DNA of 64,000 bases from Reticulitermes speratus (lineage: Eukaryota > Arthropoda > Insecta > Blattodea > Rhinotermitidae): the NCBI GenBank assembly GCA_021186555.1, contig JAJKFL010000011.1, positions 10,626,001-10,690,000 on the forward strand. The letters are read 5' to 3'. Of this stretch, positions 54,400 through 64,000 are shown piece after piece (position 1 is the first letter of the stretch; the number at the start of each line of letters is the position of its first letter). The position numbers were made by a program, and so were the translations under genes. A model generated the notes under the pieces. It made no database searches and had not been told where the DNA came from. It saw only the letters and a list, made by a program, of their open reading frames with translations.

Positions 54400-56269
54400 T
54401 TCCAGAAAAATGCAGTACAAAGTCAAGACAGATTAACTGCAAAGTAAAACCTATTCTTGTTTAAAGCTCAATGTGAAATCAACAGAAAAGTACTCAGTTA
54501 TACTTATCTGCATTTCACAACATGTATTATGCAGTTCAGGGATTTCGCTTTGGTATGACAATTTGAACAATCATACCATGATCTGCATTAGATACACTTT
54601 TGTGCCTGTGCCTGTGCCTGTGCACACACATACATGTGTGTATATCCATACACAAATTCATGCTTCCAACCTATGATAAAGGTTCATTTGTACGCTTTTT
54701 AAGCGACGGTCTGACTTCAGAGAATGTTCGACGTCCATATATACTGAAGGATAATTGAGGAGTTAACAGACTAGGAAAGTTTAGCACTGTAATACAACCG
54801 TTCATATTGGCTGAGAGTTATTAATGCAAATATACTGACTCAAAATCAATCTGCTTCTCAATCCCTATCATTTTATAAACAATTTACGTAACGCCTCAGG
54901 TGGTGACACTTCACTGATGGTAACTTAAAGGTAGTGAACAGAATTTGGATTTTAAAGGTTGCGAAAGTTCACTGCTTAGATTTCCAATATAACTAAACCC
55001 AATAGAGCAGAGACAAATGTAGCTATTTTAACGTTTGTGAAAAACTTTCTTCAAAATTTCTTTACAAAGAAATTGATTTACAATTTCATTCCAGCATTAA
55101 AGACGAAGTGATATGAGATGCCTATTAAATGCGTCATGGTGTTGCATGACATTCTGATGTCTTACAAAGGCCTGTTTACAGTTCGTTACATTAGATGCGA
55201 ATTTTCTACGTAAGACCAAGACCATAAATAATTTATGAAACTAACGTAAAAATGTTCAAGAACAGCTCTTTATATACGCATAAATATTGTGACGCAGTCT
55301 TAAGTTACTTTATGGTTTTACTCATGAAATTATCATTATCATTTTTATTTTTAGCCAGACCAAATTATGCCTGATTTTAGGTTTTCACGGCGTCATTGAT
55401 AGAGACTGAAGCCTTCTGGGATATGGCGCCGTATCGATCGGTAAAACTAAAAAACCAGCCTTTCCACAAAGGTACACAATACGTGACTTGAAATTTTCAC
55501 ACGGCATTAAATCCCAGAAAACTTCAATCTTCAAGACAGTCTTAGCCAAGTATCAGTAAAACGTTTGTTTGATGTAACTATTTATCAGACAGCTAATTAC
55601 TCTAAGTTTTATCAGTTATGTTGAGTTTACTTAGCATCAAGCATGCCGTGACTAAGAATTACAACGGTGGAATAGAGCAAAGGGCAATTCCAAGAAAACC
55701 TTGCTATCCTGTCAAATACAAAGAGATTGGTTTTAGAACTAGAAAATAATGGAACAAAGTCTGACGGTATTGGTTAAAATAACAATCACGTATTAAAGGG
55801 CAAGGATTCCTGATACTGACACATTACAGAAATCTAGGTTAATTATACCACGACTGGGTTAAAAATTCTCTCTCTTCTTGATTCCTTCTATCACAGTAGT
55901 ATATATTACCATCGAAGTGGAGATAATATACATGTCAGCGTATGCTAACAGCCATCGTAAACTCACTATACAATTTAATCTTCAAAAAAGAAACATTTTA
56001 TTATTCAGAAATCGTCAAAATAATACACATTTCAGACCGTTCGCACTTTATGGCACGTAATTAAATCCATTAAAAACTGAACAGCACTGACTTATGTTCC
56101 TCCACTATCTCGAGGTTATAAAATAATTCGAAAATGCATTTAGCCAAATTTCACAATAAAATTCGATTGTTCCTTTACCTTACTTACACACCGGTAAGGT
56201 GACAGCACACCTTCAATTTCACATCGACTCATGTCACTGTAAGAAACGTTTCGGCTTGTAGGGTGTATC
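54400..56269. other. AT-rich noncoding stretch with family 2 relic
   Basis: GTGCCTGTGCCTGTGCCTGT repeats at about 54601-54620. At 55377-55545 GATTTTAGGTTTTCACGGCG, GAAGCCTTCTGGGATATGGC and AAATCCCAGAAAACTTCAAT form a degenerate foldback related to family 2. No gene recognised. Confidence 0.45.
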
Positions 56270-56324
56270 TAGGCTAGGTTAGGCTAGGTTAGGTTAGGTT
56301 AGGTTAGGTTAGGTTAGGTTAGGC
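56270..56324 (+). repeat. Interstitial (TTAGG)n tract
   Basis: About eight perfect GGTTA units preceded by diverged GGCTA units. TTAGG is the ancestral telomere repeat of insects and is retained in cockroaches and termites. The tract is internal, flanked by ordinary sequence, so it is an interstitial telomeric sequence or a chance pentanucleotide satellite. Confidence 0.9.
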
Positions 56325-56384
56325 TTCGTTGGAGCTAGTTTTACCTAGTAAATCGGGTTTTAACGGATTTCGGGTTCTCACTGT

Positions 56385-56386
<2 letters not shown>

Positions 56387-56429
<43 letters not shown>
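56387..56429. repeat. (TA)n microsatellite
   Basis: About 20 TA units in a row. It follows the TTAGG tract by about 60 bp. Confidence 0.97.
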
Positions 56430-56431
<2 letters not shown>

Positions 56432-56700
56432 GGAGTTTCTTTTATCTCTGCCTTGAGCACCGCAGCTCTCACGAGATGTCCTGGCGGATGCAGGCTTTCT
56501 ATGAGACAAAGGTGCCGCGCCCGGTGAGACGATAAAGGAAGTAGTCTGTACAGCGCCTAAGTGTCATGCTCGTTGTGAATGTCTTACAGGCAGTAAGTCA
56601 GAGCGGTAATATCGGGACAGTGGGCCCTCGCCTTCATAAAAGCCACTCACGGACACGGCGACACAAAGTGTGACTGCGAAACATAACCTTTATTAAAGCC
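56430..56700. other. Low-copy stretch before the split SINE
   Basis: ACAGGGAGTTTCTTTTATCT after the TA tract resembles starts of some insect retroelement ends but I cannot assign it. No gene. Confidence 0.35.
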
Positions 56701-56713
56701 ATAGTGAAGCACT

Positions 56714-56778
56714 GTGTGCCGGGATAGCGTAGTCAGTATAGCGACTCGCTACGAGCTGGACGGTCCGGGGATCGAATC
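56714..56778 (+). mobile_element. SINE family B, left part, split by LINE
   Basis: GCCGGGATAGCGTAGTCAGT..GGACGGTCCGGGGATCGAATC stops in the middle of the B box. The remaining SINE starts at 59750. The SINE's own target duplication ATAGTGAAGCACT (56701-56713) recurs as ATAGTGAGGCACT at 59982-59994, which proves that the two halves were one insertion. Confidence 0.95.
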
Positions 56779-56787
56779 GTCAACAAC

Positions 56788-59409
56788 ATGCTACTGAAGG
56801 AAGAGACGCGTAGCAAATATAGAAGTGGTTGGGAAAAATGGAAGATGAGGATTCCACACTACCGGAACAAATTGGAATGGTGGGATCAATTTGCAAAACT
56901 CCGGACTCAACACTTTTTCAAACAGGAAGGAAGGACGCAAGCGGCAGAGGGGAGACAAATGGAGCACTTCTACTACCAATGCATTTACGATTTGATACGA
57001 GAGAAACGGAGGGACCAAAACATAACACCCAGACTACAATATTTTAAGGATAAAATAATGGACCTGCAAAGGATAAAAACACAAAGGATTATTTTGGAAG
57101 CACAGGATCAAGGCCCGGTACAAAATGAAAGAGCGACGTTATATTACTTATGTAAGGCGAGGAGGAAACGACAAGGGAGGACGATACAACAAATAACGGA
57201 CGAGGGAGGCAGAAAACTCGACAAGCATGAAGAGATAATGCGGACGATGACGGAGAAAGTAAGGGAAGGATTCAAGGCCACTTTGTGCGATAAGCAAGAT
57301 GTGGAGAGACTATGTGAAAGAGTTCAGACAACAGTAACGCAAACACAACAATGGAATCTAGAGAATAGGATAACGGAGGAGGAAATACGACAGGCTATTC
57401 GGAAAGGTGCAGCAAGAAAAGCACCAGGCACTGATGGCATCCCCATAGAGTTCTACCGGTGGGGATGGGACATCATTAAGACTGAAATGATAGAAGTCTT
57501 CAATGACATGTTCCGAGAAGAATATATAACAAAAGCACAAGCCATGGGAATTATAGTATGTGTACCTAAGACCACCAAGCCGGAAAAGATCACAGACTAC
57601 AGACCGATCACGCTCATGAATGCCGACTATAAGATTTACGCGCGAATATTGGCAACACGACTGAGTAGAATAACACCGGAAATACTAAACAAAAGTCAGC
57701 ATTGCGCGGTGCCGGGAACTTCCATACTTGACGCGATAGCGTGCATACGGGACGTAGTGGCATATGGACAGACGAGACGGAATGGATTGTGTCTACTAGC
57801 ACTAGATTTTGCATCTGCTTTTGACAGGATAGAGCACAAGTACTTAAAGGAAGTATTACTAGCGCATGGGATAGGTACCAAATTCACGAATGTGTTGGAA
57901 TCCCTATATATAAAGGCAGAATCAAGGCTGATGATAAAAGGATTTTTCTCAGACTTAATCCCCATAAAGAGATCGGTGAGACAGGGATGTCCACTCAGTA
58001 TGACTCTATATGCAATGGCGCTGAACCCGCTGTTGGTACTCATTTCGGAAAATCTTCATGGAATAACAATAGGACCACACAACACAAAAGTCACCAGCGT
58101 CGCATATGCGGATGACGTGACAGTCATTCTGACGAAAAGAGAGGACTGCACACTATTGAAGGAGGACTTAAAGACATATGAGAGTGCGACAGGAGCAAGA
58201 CTAAATTACAGAAAATCAAAGACACTGGCCATAGGGAAATGGAAGAAGGACGACATGGAACTTGACGTACCATATGTACAAGAGGTGGTGATCCTAGGAA
58301 TAAATGTACGGGAAAACATAGGAGATACAATAGAACGAACGTGGACGCGCCTGTCGAATACTGTCAGGGGAAGGGCACAGGAGATGAAGTGGCGTGACCT
58401 AAACCTGCATCAAAGAGTATTCATAACGCAGGCATATCTACTGTCAAAAATATGGTACTGTGCGCAAATACTGCCACTACCATTGGAACAGGCACGACAA
58501 ATTGCGATGGCGGTATGGTGGTTCATATGGAATGGAGAAATTTTTAAGGTAGCAACTTCCACACTCCAAAGTGTGCGCACGAAAGGAGGAATGGGACACA
58601 CAAATGTACAGGCTAAATGCTTGACGCTATACGTGGCACGTCTCGAGATGCAATTCCGAAAAAAGGACACCTTAACCGCGGCATGGATGGACCGATGGAA
58701 AAACCAAATGCAGAGAGGAAATCCCCCTAACAAATGCGCATTGCCGACAGAGGCGGAATACTTACGAGAATATCTACAAGGGCGAGCCTACACAAGCACA
58801 GTCATGGAGGAAGAAATCACCAAGACAACGAAAAGGAAGATATACAACATATACCTCAGATATGTGAGGGGAGACGCGACACCGATCGTACCACGGATTC
58901 AAAGAAAATATCCCGGGCTGCGATGGGGACAAATTTGGATGAATATAAGCGGAAAACATCTTCCCACAAGTATAAGAGGGACATGGTACCGAGCGGTACA
59001 TGATATAATTCCAACAAATGACAGATTGCATAAAATTGGATTAAGGGACATGCCGACGTGCACATGGTGCCAGCAGACAGATACTATAGAGCATCGAATC
59101 ACAGCATGTGTAGGATCGGATGATATCTGGAATTGGACGCGAGCACGGATAGCTGCCATACTGCGGATGGACGAGAGGCACATACCCAACACGTGGCCCA
59201 TCCTTCCGGAGATGCATATTTGGCCGCCACAACGGCACAATGCTATCATCTGGATGTTAGGACAAATGGTACACTACACGCTCACGGAACATCCGCCGTT
59301 GAAACGTCAAGGATATATCAAATACATAAGACGTGCTAGATGGAAGCTACAGAAGTGGTATAGACGGAGACTACTTTATGGTAATTATCTAGACATCATC
59401 ATAGACTGA
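56788..59409 (+). CDS. Reverse transcriptase (LINE ORF2, C-terminal 873 residues)
   Basis: This encodes the reverse transcriptase that makes cDNA directly at a nicked chromosomal target. Visible motifs: KAPGTDGIPIEFY around residues 211-221, YRPITLMNADYKIYARILA, then LDFASAFDRIEH at 339 (first catalytic Asp 340), RQGCPLS at 398-404, and AYADD at 439-443 with both Asp residues. The C-terminal CX2CX7HX4C finger (Cys758, Cys761, His769, Cys774) is typical of L1/Tx1-type ORF2. The N-terminal apurinic-type endonuclease is missing, so the listed ATG is an internal Met 9 bp after the joint, and the product would not be an autonomous transposase. Tx1-like placement rests on motif style; no phylogeny was run. 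Antisense frames across it are shadows. Confidence 0.93.
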   Translation: MLLKEETRSKYRSGWEKWKMRIPHYRNKLEWWDQFAKLRTQHFFKQEGRTQAAEGRQMEHFYYQCIYDLIREKRRDQNITPRLQYFKDKIMDLQRIKTQRIILEAQDQGPVQNERATLYYLCKARRKRQGRTIQQITDEGGRKLDKHEEIMRTMTEKVREGFKATLCDKQDVERLCERVQTTVTQTQQWNLENRITEEEIRQAIRKGAARKAPGTDGIPIEFYRWGWDIIKTEMIEVFNDMFREEYITKAQAMGIIVCVPKTTKPEKITDYRPITLMNADYKIYARILATRLSRITPEILNKSQHCAVPGTSILDAIACIRDVVAYGQTRRNGLCLLALDFASAFDRIEHKYLKEVLLAHGIGTKFTNVLESLYIKAESRLMIKGFFSDLIPIKRSVRQGCPLSMTLYAMALNPLLVLISENLHGITIGPHNTKVTSVAYADDVTVILTKREDCTLLKEDLKTYESATGARLNYRKSKTLAIGKWKKDDMELDVPYVQEVVILGINVRENIGDTIERTWTRLSNTVRGRAQEMKWRDLNLHQRVFITQAYLLSKIWYCAQILPLPLEQARQIAMAVWWFIWNGEIFKVATSTLQSVRTKGGMGHTNVQAKCLTLYVARLEMQFRKKDTLTAAWMDRWKNQMQRGNPPNKCALPTEAEYLREYLQGRAYTSTVMEEEITKTTKRKIYNIYLRYVRGDATPIVPRIQRKYPGLRWGQIWMNISGKHLPTSIRGTWYRAVHDIIPTNDRLHKIGLRDMPTCTWCQQTDTIEHRITACVGSDDIWNWTRARIAAILRMDERHIPNTWPILPEMHIWPPQRHNAIIWMLGQMVHYTLTEHPPLKRQGYIKYIRRARWKLQKWYRRRLLYGNYLDIIID

Positions 59410-59732
59410 TGGCCAGTGGGAGGATGGAGTGGAGCAGTGACAATGGGGGTAACGAAAATGGTTTTGAGACTCACAATGAATAGGGAGCAGGAGAAAGAAG
59501 AAACACATTAGTGACAAACGCGTCATTTGATCGCGGCCGAGAGATGGGACGAACAAGGTGGTAAGGGCGGATGAAAGGGAGAGACCCAGGAGGACGTCGA
59601 CGAACCGACGGTCAAAAACATGCCAGTGACATGTACTGAGCTACTCAGATTGTGAAGAAGGGAAAGGTGGCGGTTGGAATGTAACCTGAATGTTAACTGT
59701 ACATAGAAACTATGGAAAATAAAACTTAGTTT
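59410..59732 (+). other. LINE 3' untranslated region
   Basis: About 320 bp between the stop codon and the A-run, with no further frame. It includes AATAAA shortly before the tail. Confidence 0.85.
59718..59723 (+). promoter_or_regulatory. Poly(A) signal AATAAA
   Basis: AATAAA lies 10 bases before the start of the 17-base A-run at 59733-59749, consistent with a polyadenylated LINE transcript. Confidence 0.75.
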
Positions 59733-59749
59733 AAAAAAAAAAAAAAAAA

Positions 59750-59981
59750 TCCCGGTGGGGGCGAGATTTTCCGCACCCGTCCAGACCGGCCCTGGGACCC
59801 ACCCAGCCTCCTATAAAATGGGTACCGGGTCATTCCCGGGGGTAAAGCGGCCGGGGAGTGACGTTGACCACCCACCCTCATCTAGCGCCGAGGTTAAAGA
59901 AAGAGTAGAGCTATACCTCTACTCCCTCTCTGGGCCTTCGTGGCCTGTTCTAGGGTGAACTTTACCTTTACCTTTACCTTT
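59750..59981 (+). mobile_element. SINE family B, right part, split by LINE
   Basis: TCCCGGTGGGGGCGAGATTT completes the B box, followed by CCCTGGGACCCACCCAGCC, AATGGGTACCGGGTCATTCC and a tail of repeated CTTTAC units (59959-59981). Ends at the 13-bp target duplication ATAGTGAGGCACT. Confidence 0.95.
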
Positions 59982-59994
59982 ATAGTGAGGCACT

Positions 59995-60324
59995 TCCCAA
60001 ACATACGTTCGCAGGCCCTTGATGGTCCGCGAGGTCAATTTGAGGAATACGAAATTTATTGTGCATATTTAATAAGTGTGAAATGCAGCCAATGTTTTTG
60101 TGAAAGCAATTCGACACTCGATTTACGTCGCCGTCTTACTGCTACATACTGCCAGTGCTTAGAGTGTTCGGGCATCTTAAATGCAAATGTTCTGCTCCTA
60201 TTCGACTTCAATCCCTGCTTGGGCAAACAAAGTGGTGCAAATCGTGCAGCTTACCACGGTGTCGAGAGAACAGACTTCAGTTTAAGGAATAATATTCAAT
60301 GGAATGTAAAAGAAACATGAACAT
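59995..60324. other. Low-copy noncoding stretch
   Basis: A 126-codon frame starting in the SINE tail (59940-60320) has no recognised domain. No gene called. Confidence 0.35.
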
Positions 60325-60500
60325 TCAAGACTTCTGAAATATGACGCCGTGTGAATTGTTAAATAGTTACCTACGATTCAGAATGACTTACTGTCTCCAT
60401 CTTGAGGGTAGTCCAAGAAGAGAAAACACTACATTATTCTTGCACTGCCCTGAAGATGGATGCAACAAGCTCTTCAGAAACATCGGCAGCTATTTACAAA
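60325..60500 (+). mobile_element. Family 2-type relic with hammerhead-like core
   Basis: CAAGACTTCTGAAATATGAC GCCGTGTGAATT matches the CTTCTGGGATATTACGC GCGTCGTG block, and a core follows at 60444. TCCATCTTGAGGGTAGTC at 60400 is a decayed inverse core. Links the two foldback families. Confidence 0.5.
60444..60490 (+). ncRNA. Hammerhead-ribozyme-like motif
   Basis: CTGCC, CTGAAGA, hairpin TGGA..TTCA, GAAAC, ATC, GGCAG. Stem I is 5 bp and perfect, all core bases are present, triplet ATC with no stem III loop at all. It sits between family 2-like sequence, but has C at the first core position, unlike other family 2 cores. Confidence 0.55.
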
Positions 60501-61759
60501 TCGACATTGCGTTGAACCCCACAAAACTTAAATTTCCATCGCCATTCCTACGACAGCATGAATTCTCAAACAAAAGGAACGTGTCTCAATTATGAACTGC
60601 TGTCACGCAAACACAATTACAGACAGACATAGGCGTATGTTACATTTCATTCATAATGACACTTTTGTATATTTAAACCTACGTTTCCGATGTCGAAAGG
60701 AATCGGCGATACGGCTGTTCGGGAAACTTTGCTCTGGTGAACGTGAGCCAAAAACTTACACAAACGGTATTATATTGACATCACGGGAACGTGAATTTGT
60801 GTGCGAACACACAACGGTAGAAACATTGGCACTTGGCTTCGTAACAATCTGCAATGCAGTAAAATAAATTACATTTTATGAAGCGTGTATGTCGCAGATT
60901 ACTTGTCCGATCACGAACATCTTTAACTAACCCTAAGCACACTGATAACAGAAATACTTCCTTCCGTTACAAAGGGATAACCAGACAGGTATATTGCAAC
61001 TTGTAGGCTTACTTACTTACTTACAAGGGAATAAAAAAAGGTAACAAATACTTTGATACCGAAAACCTTATTGTGACATCGATGTGAACACGACACATCA
61101 GACCCGCACGTAGTAACCATTAACATTAAAGGAGCATCTACCGTGACCTGTACCTTTATCAAGGCGCTTCCAATAGTCCAACAAGACGTGTATAGCTGCA
61201 GATCTAATAACGCAAATACAGTAAAACCTGTGAAGTTGGCCACCCTTGTAAGCCGGCCACATGTCACAGTTAGCCAAACATTTAGGGTCGATTCACATTA
61301 TACGACACGACACGACACGGCACGGCACGGCACGACACGACACGACACGACAAGACAAAATATCCCTCTATGTTTCACATTATATTTTCCGTGCATTCTG
61401 ATATAAAATCACATCAAATTTTTTAATTTGTGATTTTATTCCTCTATGGTTCTGATATGCTCGAATTCACACTAGATCGATGGCATTAAGTGGAGATAGG
61501 TCAAGAAGTGTGGAAAGCATGGGCAGAAACTCACTTACGCCCCTGTGTAAAGTTCAAATGCCAATGAGACGATTTTCGCGAAATTTATGCCTACTCCACT
61601 TTTTATAAAGAACTCTTGAGTCGAGTTTCATGAAAATCTGAAAAACGGTTTAGTCGTTGACAATGATCCACAGAAGGACAGATGGACATGTCCACCATAC
61701 AAGAAGTTATTTTTTACTTCGTAAATAACGCCTAGCAATCCAAGAGTGGGAGAGTACTT
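60501..61759. other. Low-copy stretch with small repeats
   Basis: (CTTA)n near 61007-61023; a hairpin ATAAAATCAC..GTGATTTTAT at 61402-61439; GTTTCATGAAAATCTG near 61625 resembles a widespread decayed insect repeat. Frames of 84-91 codons are featureless. Confidence 0.4.
61302..61352. repeat. (CGACA/CGGCA)n pentanucleotide repeat
   Basis: About ten units: CGACA, then CGGCA three times, then CGACA again, ending CAAGAC. Confidence 0.93.
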
Positions 61760-62310
61760 GCTTTTGGAAATGCATCAGTATTTGCGATAGCATGGGTGTG
61801 AAACTTGGTTTCTCACACTGAAGGAGGAACATAGGCTGAGGGTGTTCGAGAATAGGGTGCTGAGGAGGATATTTGGGCCTAAGAGGAACGAGGTAACAGG
61901 GGAGTGGAGAAGATTACGTAACGAGAAACTTAATGATCTGTACTCATCACCAAATATTATTCGGGTGATCAAATCGAGAAGAATGAGGTGGGCGTGGCAT
62001 GTAGCACGTATGGGGGAGGGGAGAGGTGCATACAGGATTTTGGTGGGGAGACCTGAGGGAATGAGACCACTTGGAAGACCCAGGCGTAGATGGGAAGATA
62101 ATATTAAAATGGATCTTCAAGAAGTGGGATGGGGGGTCATGGACTGGATTGATATGGCTCAGGATAGGGACAGGTGGCGGGCTGTTGTGAATGAGGTAAT
62201 GAACCTTCGGGTTCCATAAAACGCGGGGAATTTCTTGACTAGCTGACGACCTGTTAGCTTCTCAAGAAGGACTCTGCTCCATGGAGTTAGTTAGTTAGTT
62301 ATCAGCATTT
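61760..62310 (+). pseudogene. RTE-like LINE, 5'-truncated, RT ORF tail intact
   Basis: A 125-codon frame (61842-62219) encodes the ORF C-terminus: [59 protein letters not shown] and [20 protein letters not shown]. This tail occurs in many insect endonuclease/RT ORFs; clade placement as RTE-like is from memory of the motif. The 3' end is GAAGGACTCTGCTCCATGGA followed by (GTTA)n. RT motifs are missing, so the Met is internal and the piece is not functional. Three more fragments of the family are in the window. Confidence 0.85.
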
Positions 62311-64000
62311 GCTAATCAGCATTACTCTACAAAGCTACATATGAATGGTTGTAATTGCTGCTCACAATTAACACTGCACAGTTGCTTTATACGCACAAGG
62401 CCAACTTGCAGAACATACATATGAGATACAGGAAAGAATCACATCAGTTTTTGCGAGATTTCAGGTCCTCCCAGCAGTCGTGACGAGTTCAGTCTTCTGG
62501 GATATGACGCAGTGTATGTACTCCAACAGACACGGCGTCATACACCAGACGATTTGAATCTACAATTGCTCTTAACACAAGTATGGCCTTGCAAAATGAC
62601 GCTAAATCCTGAATACATGGAGGCTGGTTTTGAAAGTCTGTTAACACATCAGTAAATGGGAAATAACATGAGTTATCATGTCTCAGAATGTAAGAGTAGA
62701 AGGAACACAATGCAAGACACAAACAATCGTAAAAATGGTCAAAATATAATTTTACTTTAGTTCTGCCAAGATAAATATAGTGTCCATTTCGTATGCCACC
62801 AAGTGAAACTGAACGCCATTTTACAGTGCTTTGGGTTGAATGATTACAAACTTGCTCATTATATGTAAGAATACGTGTATATGATTATTTCAGTCCAAAC
62901 ACTTGAAACAAAAGGGTCGAATAAATACTAAACGGACGAGGCTGGCTCAACCAAACCTGTATTCTTTCGTTGACACAGCTACTCACGCAACACGCTACTA
63001 CGAGACAACACACTTGCATACGACAGCATTTGAACATTGACGTAAGATACGACAAATTGAACAGAAATATTCGCAGCGCTACTCAAACGTTGCGACTTTT
63101 ATTATTATTATTCTTGAGTTGTTCTTGCAATTGAACGATACGGTAAGTTCGGAAACACCAAATTACTTGTGAATAATTCATTTTTCTACCAATTCTCGTC
63201 TCTTATATCAATTATTTTCAGAAAAAATGACTATTGTGGAATTGCATACACCACATGATGTATTTGGTTACACGTGTGAGGACGTACAGTAAGTTTGGAA
63301 AGAAGAAACTCCATAAAAAATGCAAACCAATTCAACAATTTGTGCGTATCATTAATAACATTATAATATGTATGATTTGAAACATTCACGGCGAAAAACT
63401 CGATAAATTATTCTAGAACTATCAGTCGTGTTAATATGGGCTAACGGTTAATGTTTCGCAGGCCTGTCCTGTCTCCATCATCAGGGTCAAGGTGGTGAGG
63501 AGCCGCAAGGCACTCGTATATACATTTATGTACACTCACACACACGTTTATCAGTCCGGCAGTCTAAGAACAAATCTTCACTGCGTCACACGTCTACAAG
63601 CAGAGTGTTTGGTTTGTTTCTAGCCCACTAGCCCACACGGCTGACGGCCTCAGAACAATTCAATAACATATAATATGTTTTACAAAGTATGCGGACTTAC
63701 GTGTGGCGAAATTGGCCGGTTAGTTGAGGTAACACAGCAATACTTTGCTTGTTGCTTCAAAACCTCTAATGAAACGCTGCTTCTAACTACTGGTACCAGT
63801 TGGAAACGTAATATGTGTCAAGGGTCAAGTAACATTCAACGAACTAGATAAGTTGGCAACGTAGTAGGCAACACGGAGTTTTATGGAGAAACGTGATATT
63901 TTGTCTTTGTTTTGTGAGATACCAGCATTTGAATACAGAAATGAGCCACGAACCCCCTAAAATTCAGTCCGAGGCTTGATCTTACAAACATGCACAGACA
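62311..64000. other. Low-copy stretch with family 2 relic
   Basis: At 62455-62575 GATTTCAGGTCCTCCCAGCA, CAGTCTTCTGGGATATGACG and ACACGGCGTCAT form a shortened family 2 foldback without core. (TTATTA)n near 63098-63110. On the minus strand 63442-63490, CTGATGA..GCGAAACATT is a doubtful core fragment. No gene recognised to the window end. Confidence 0.45.

Larger units (their letters stand above)
56779..59749 (+). mobile_element. Tx1/L1-like LINE, 5'-truncated, inserted in a SINE B box
   Basis: A 2.97-kb non-LTR retrotransposon: partial ORF2, a ~320-bp 3' UTR and a 17-base A-run. It begins directly at the SINE joint, in frame, without its endonuclease domain, so it is 5'-truncated. The target is within GGATCGAATCCCGG, the tRNA T-arm-like B box; the shared ATC at both joints allows at most a 3-4 bp duplication. 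The ORF has no stops, so insertion is recent. Confidence 0.93.

Noticed and set aside
56791..59249. Many antisense frames over the LINE ORF
   Set aside because: They are shadows of the 873-codon RT frame on the opposite strand.
63442..63490. Hammerhead motif on the minus strand
   Set aside because: CTGATGA and GAAAC are present, but the stem I partner, the triplet and a clean stem II are not; kept only as a doubtful fragment.

Overview
This 64 kb window looks like repeat-dense, gene-poor DNA from an insect nuclear genome. The best guess is a cockroach or termite (Blattodea), possibly Periplaneta, but the species is inferred from repeat style and not proven. The evidence is several tRNA-derived SINE families, 5'-truncated non-LTR retrotransposons with poly(A) or short-repeat tails, a (TTAGG)n tract (the ancestral arthropod telomere unit), long satellites, and no bacterial-type gene packing. 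I found no host protein-coding exon that I would defend. The only convincing long reading frame (873 codons, 56788-59409) is the reverse transcriptase of a Tx1/L1-like LINE.

Layout. 0-8 kb: a 66-bp satellite, hammerhead-bearing repeats, SINEs and a 60-bp satellite. 8-17 kb: low-copy sequence with a cluster of foldback elements (10.0, 11.5, 12.2, 14.1, 14.7 and 15.2 kb). 17.6-19.9 kb: a TACAC-rich satellite abutting a SINE fragment. 20.7-32.6 kb: SINEs, two LINE 3' fragments, and 34-bp, 56-bp and ~65-bp satellites. 33-39.5 kb: mostly low-copy noncoding DNA. 39.5-47.7 kb: a ~3.95-kb direct duplication bounded by SINEs, whose middle SINE is a visible crossover chimera. 48-56 kb: mostly low-copy AT-rich DNA. 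56.3-60 kb: a telomere-like tract, then a SINE split by the Tx1-like LINE. 60-64 kb: LINE fragments and relics.

The most interesting content is a dispersed family of short foldback elements carrying a hammerhead-ribozyme-like core: stem I, CTGANGA, stem II ending in GCC or similar, GAAAC, a very short stem III, then GTA/GTC/ATC and the other side of stem I. Elements start with a 35-bp-like leader (containing TTCACCGTGCAT), have inverted arms ending in GTGCATTTGTTGGT, and several are bounded by perfect 8-15 bp target-site duplications. In the clearest one (15207-15907) the leader is amplified into eight tandem monomers inside the duplications. Diminished-stem-III hammerheads are known from Penelope-like retroelements, so these are best read as non-autonomous relatives; no Penelope-type reverse transcriptase is present here. 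A second foldback family (GAAACGTCGG core) shares the layout but lacks the conserved first C of the core.

The window therefore reads as layered transposition: elements nested in elements, satellites grown from or beside them, and SINE-mediated unequal exchange.
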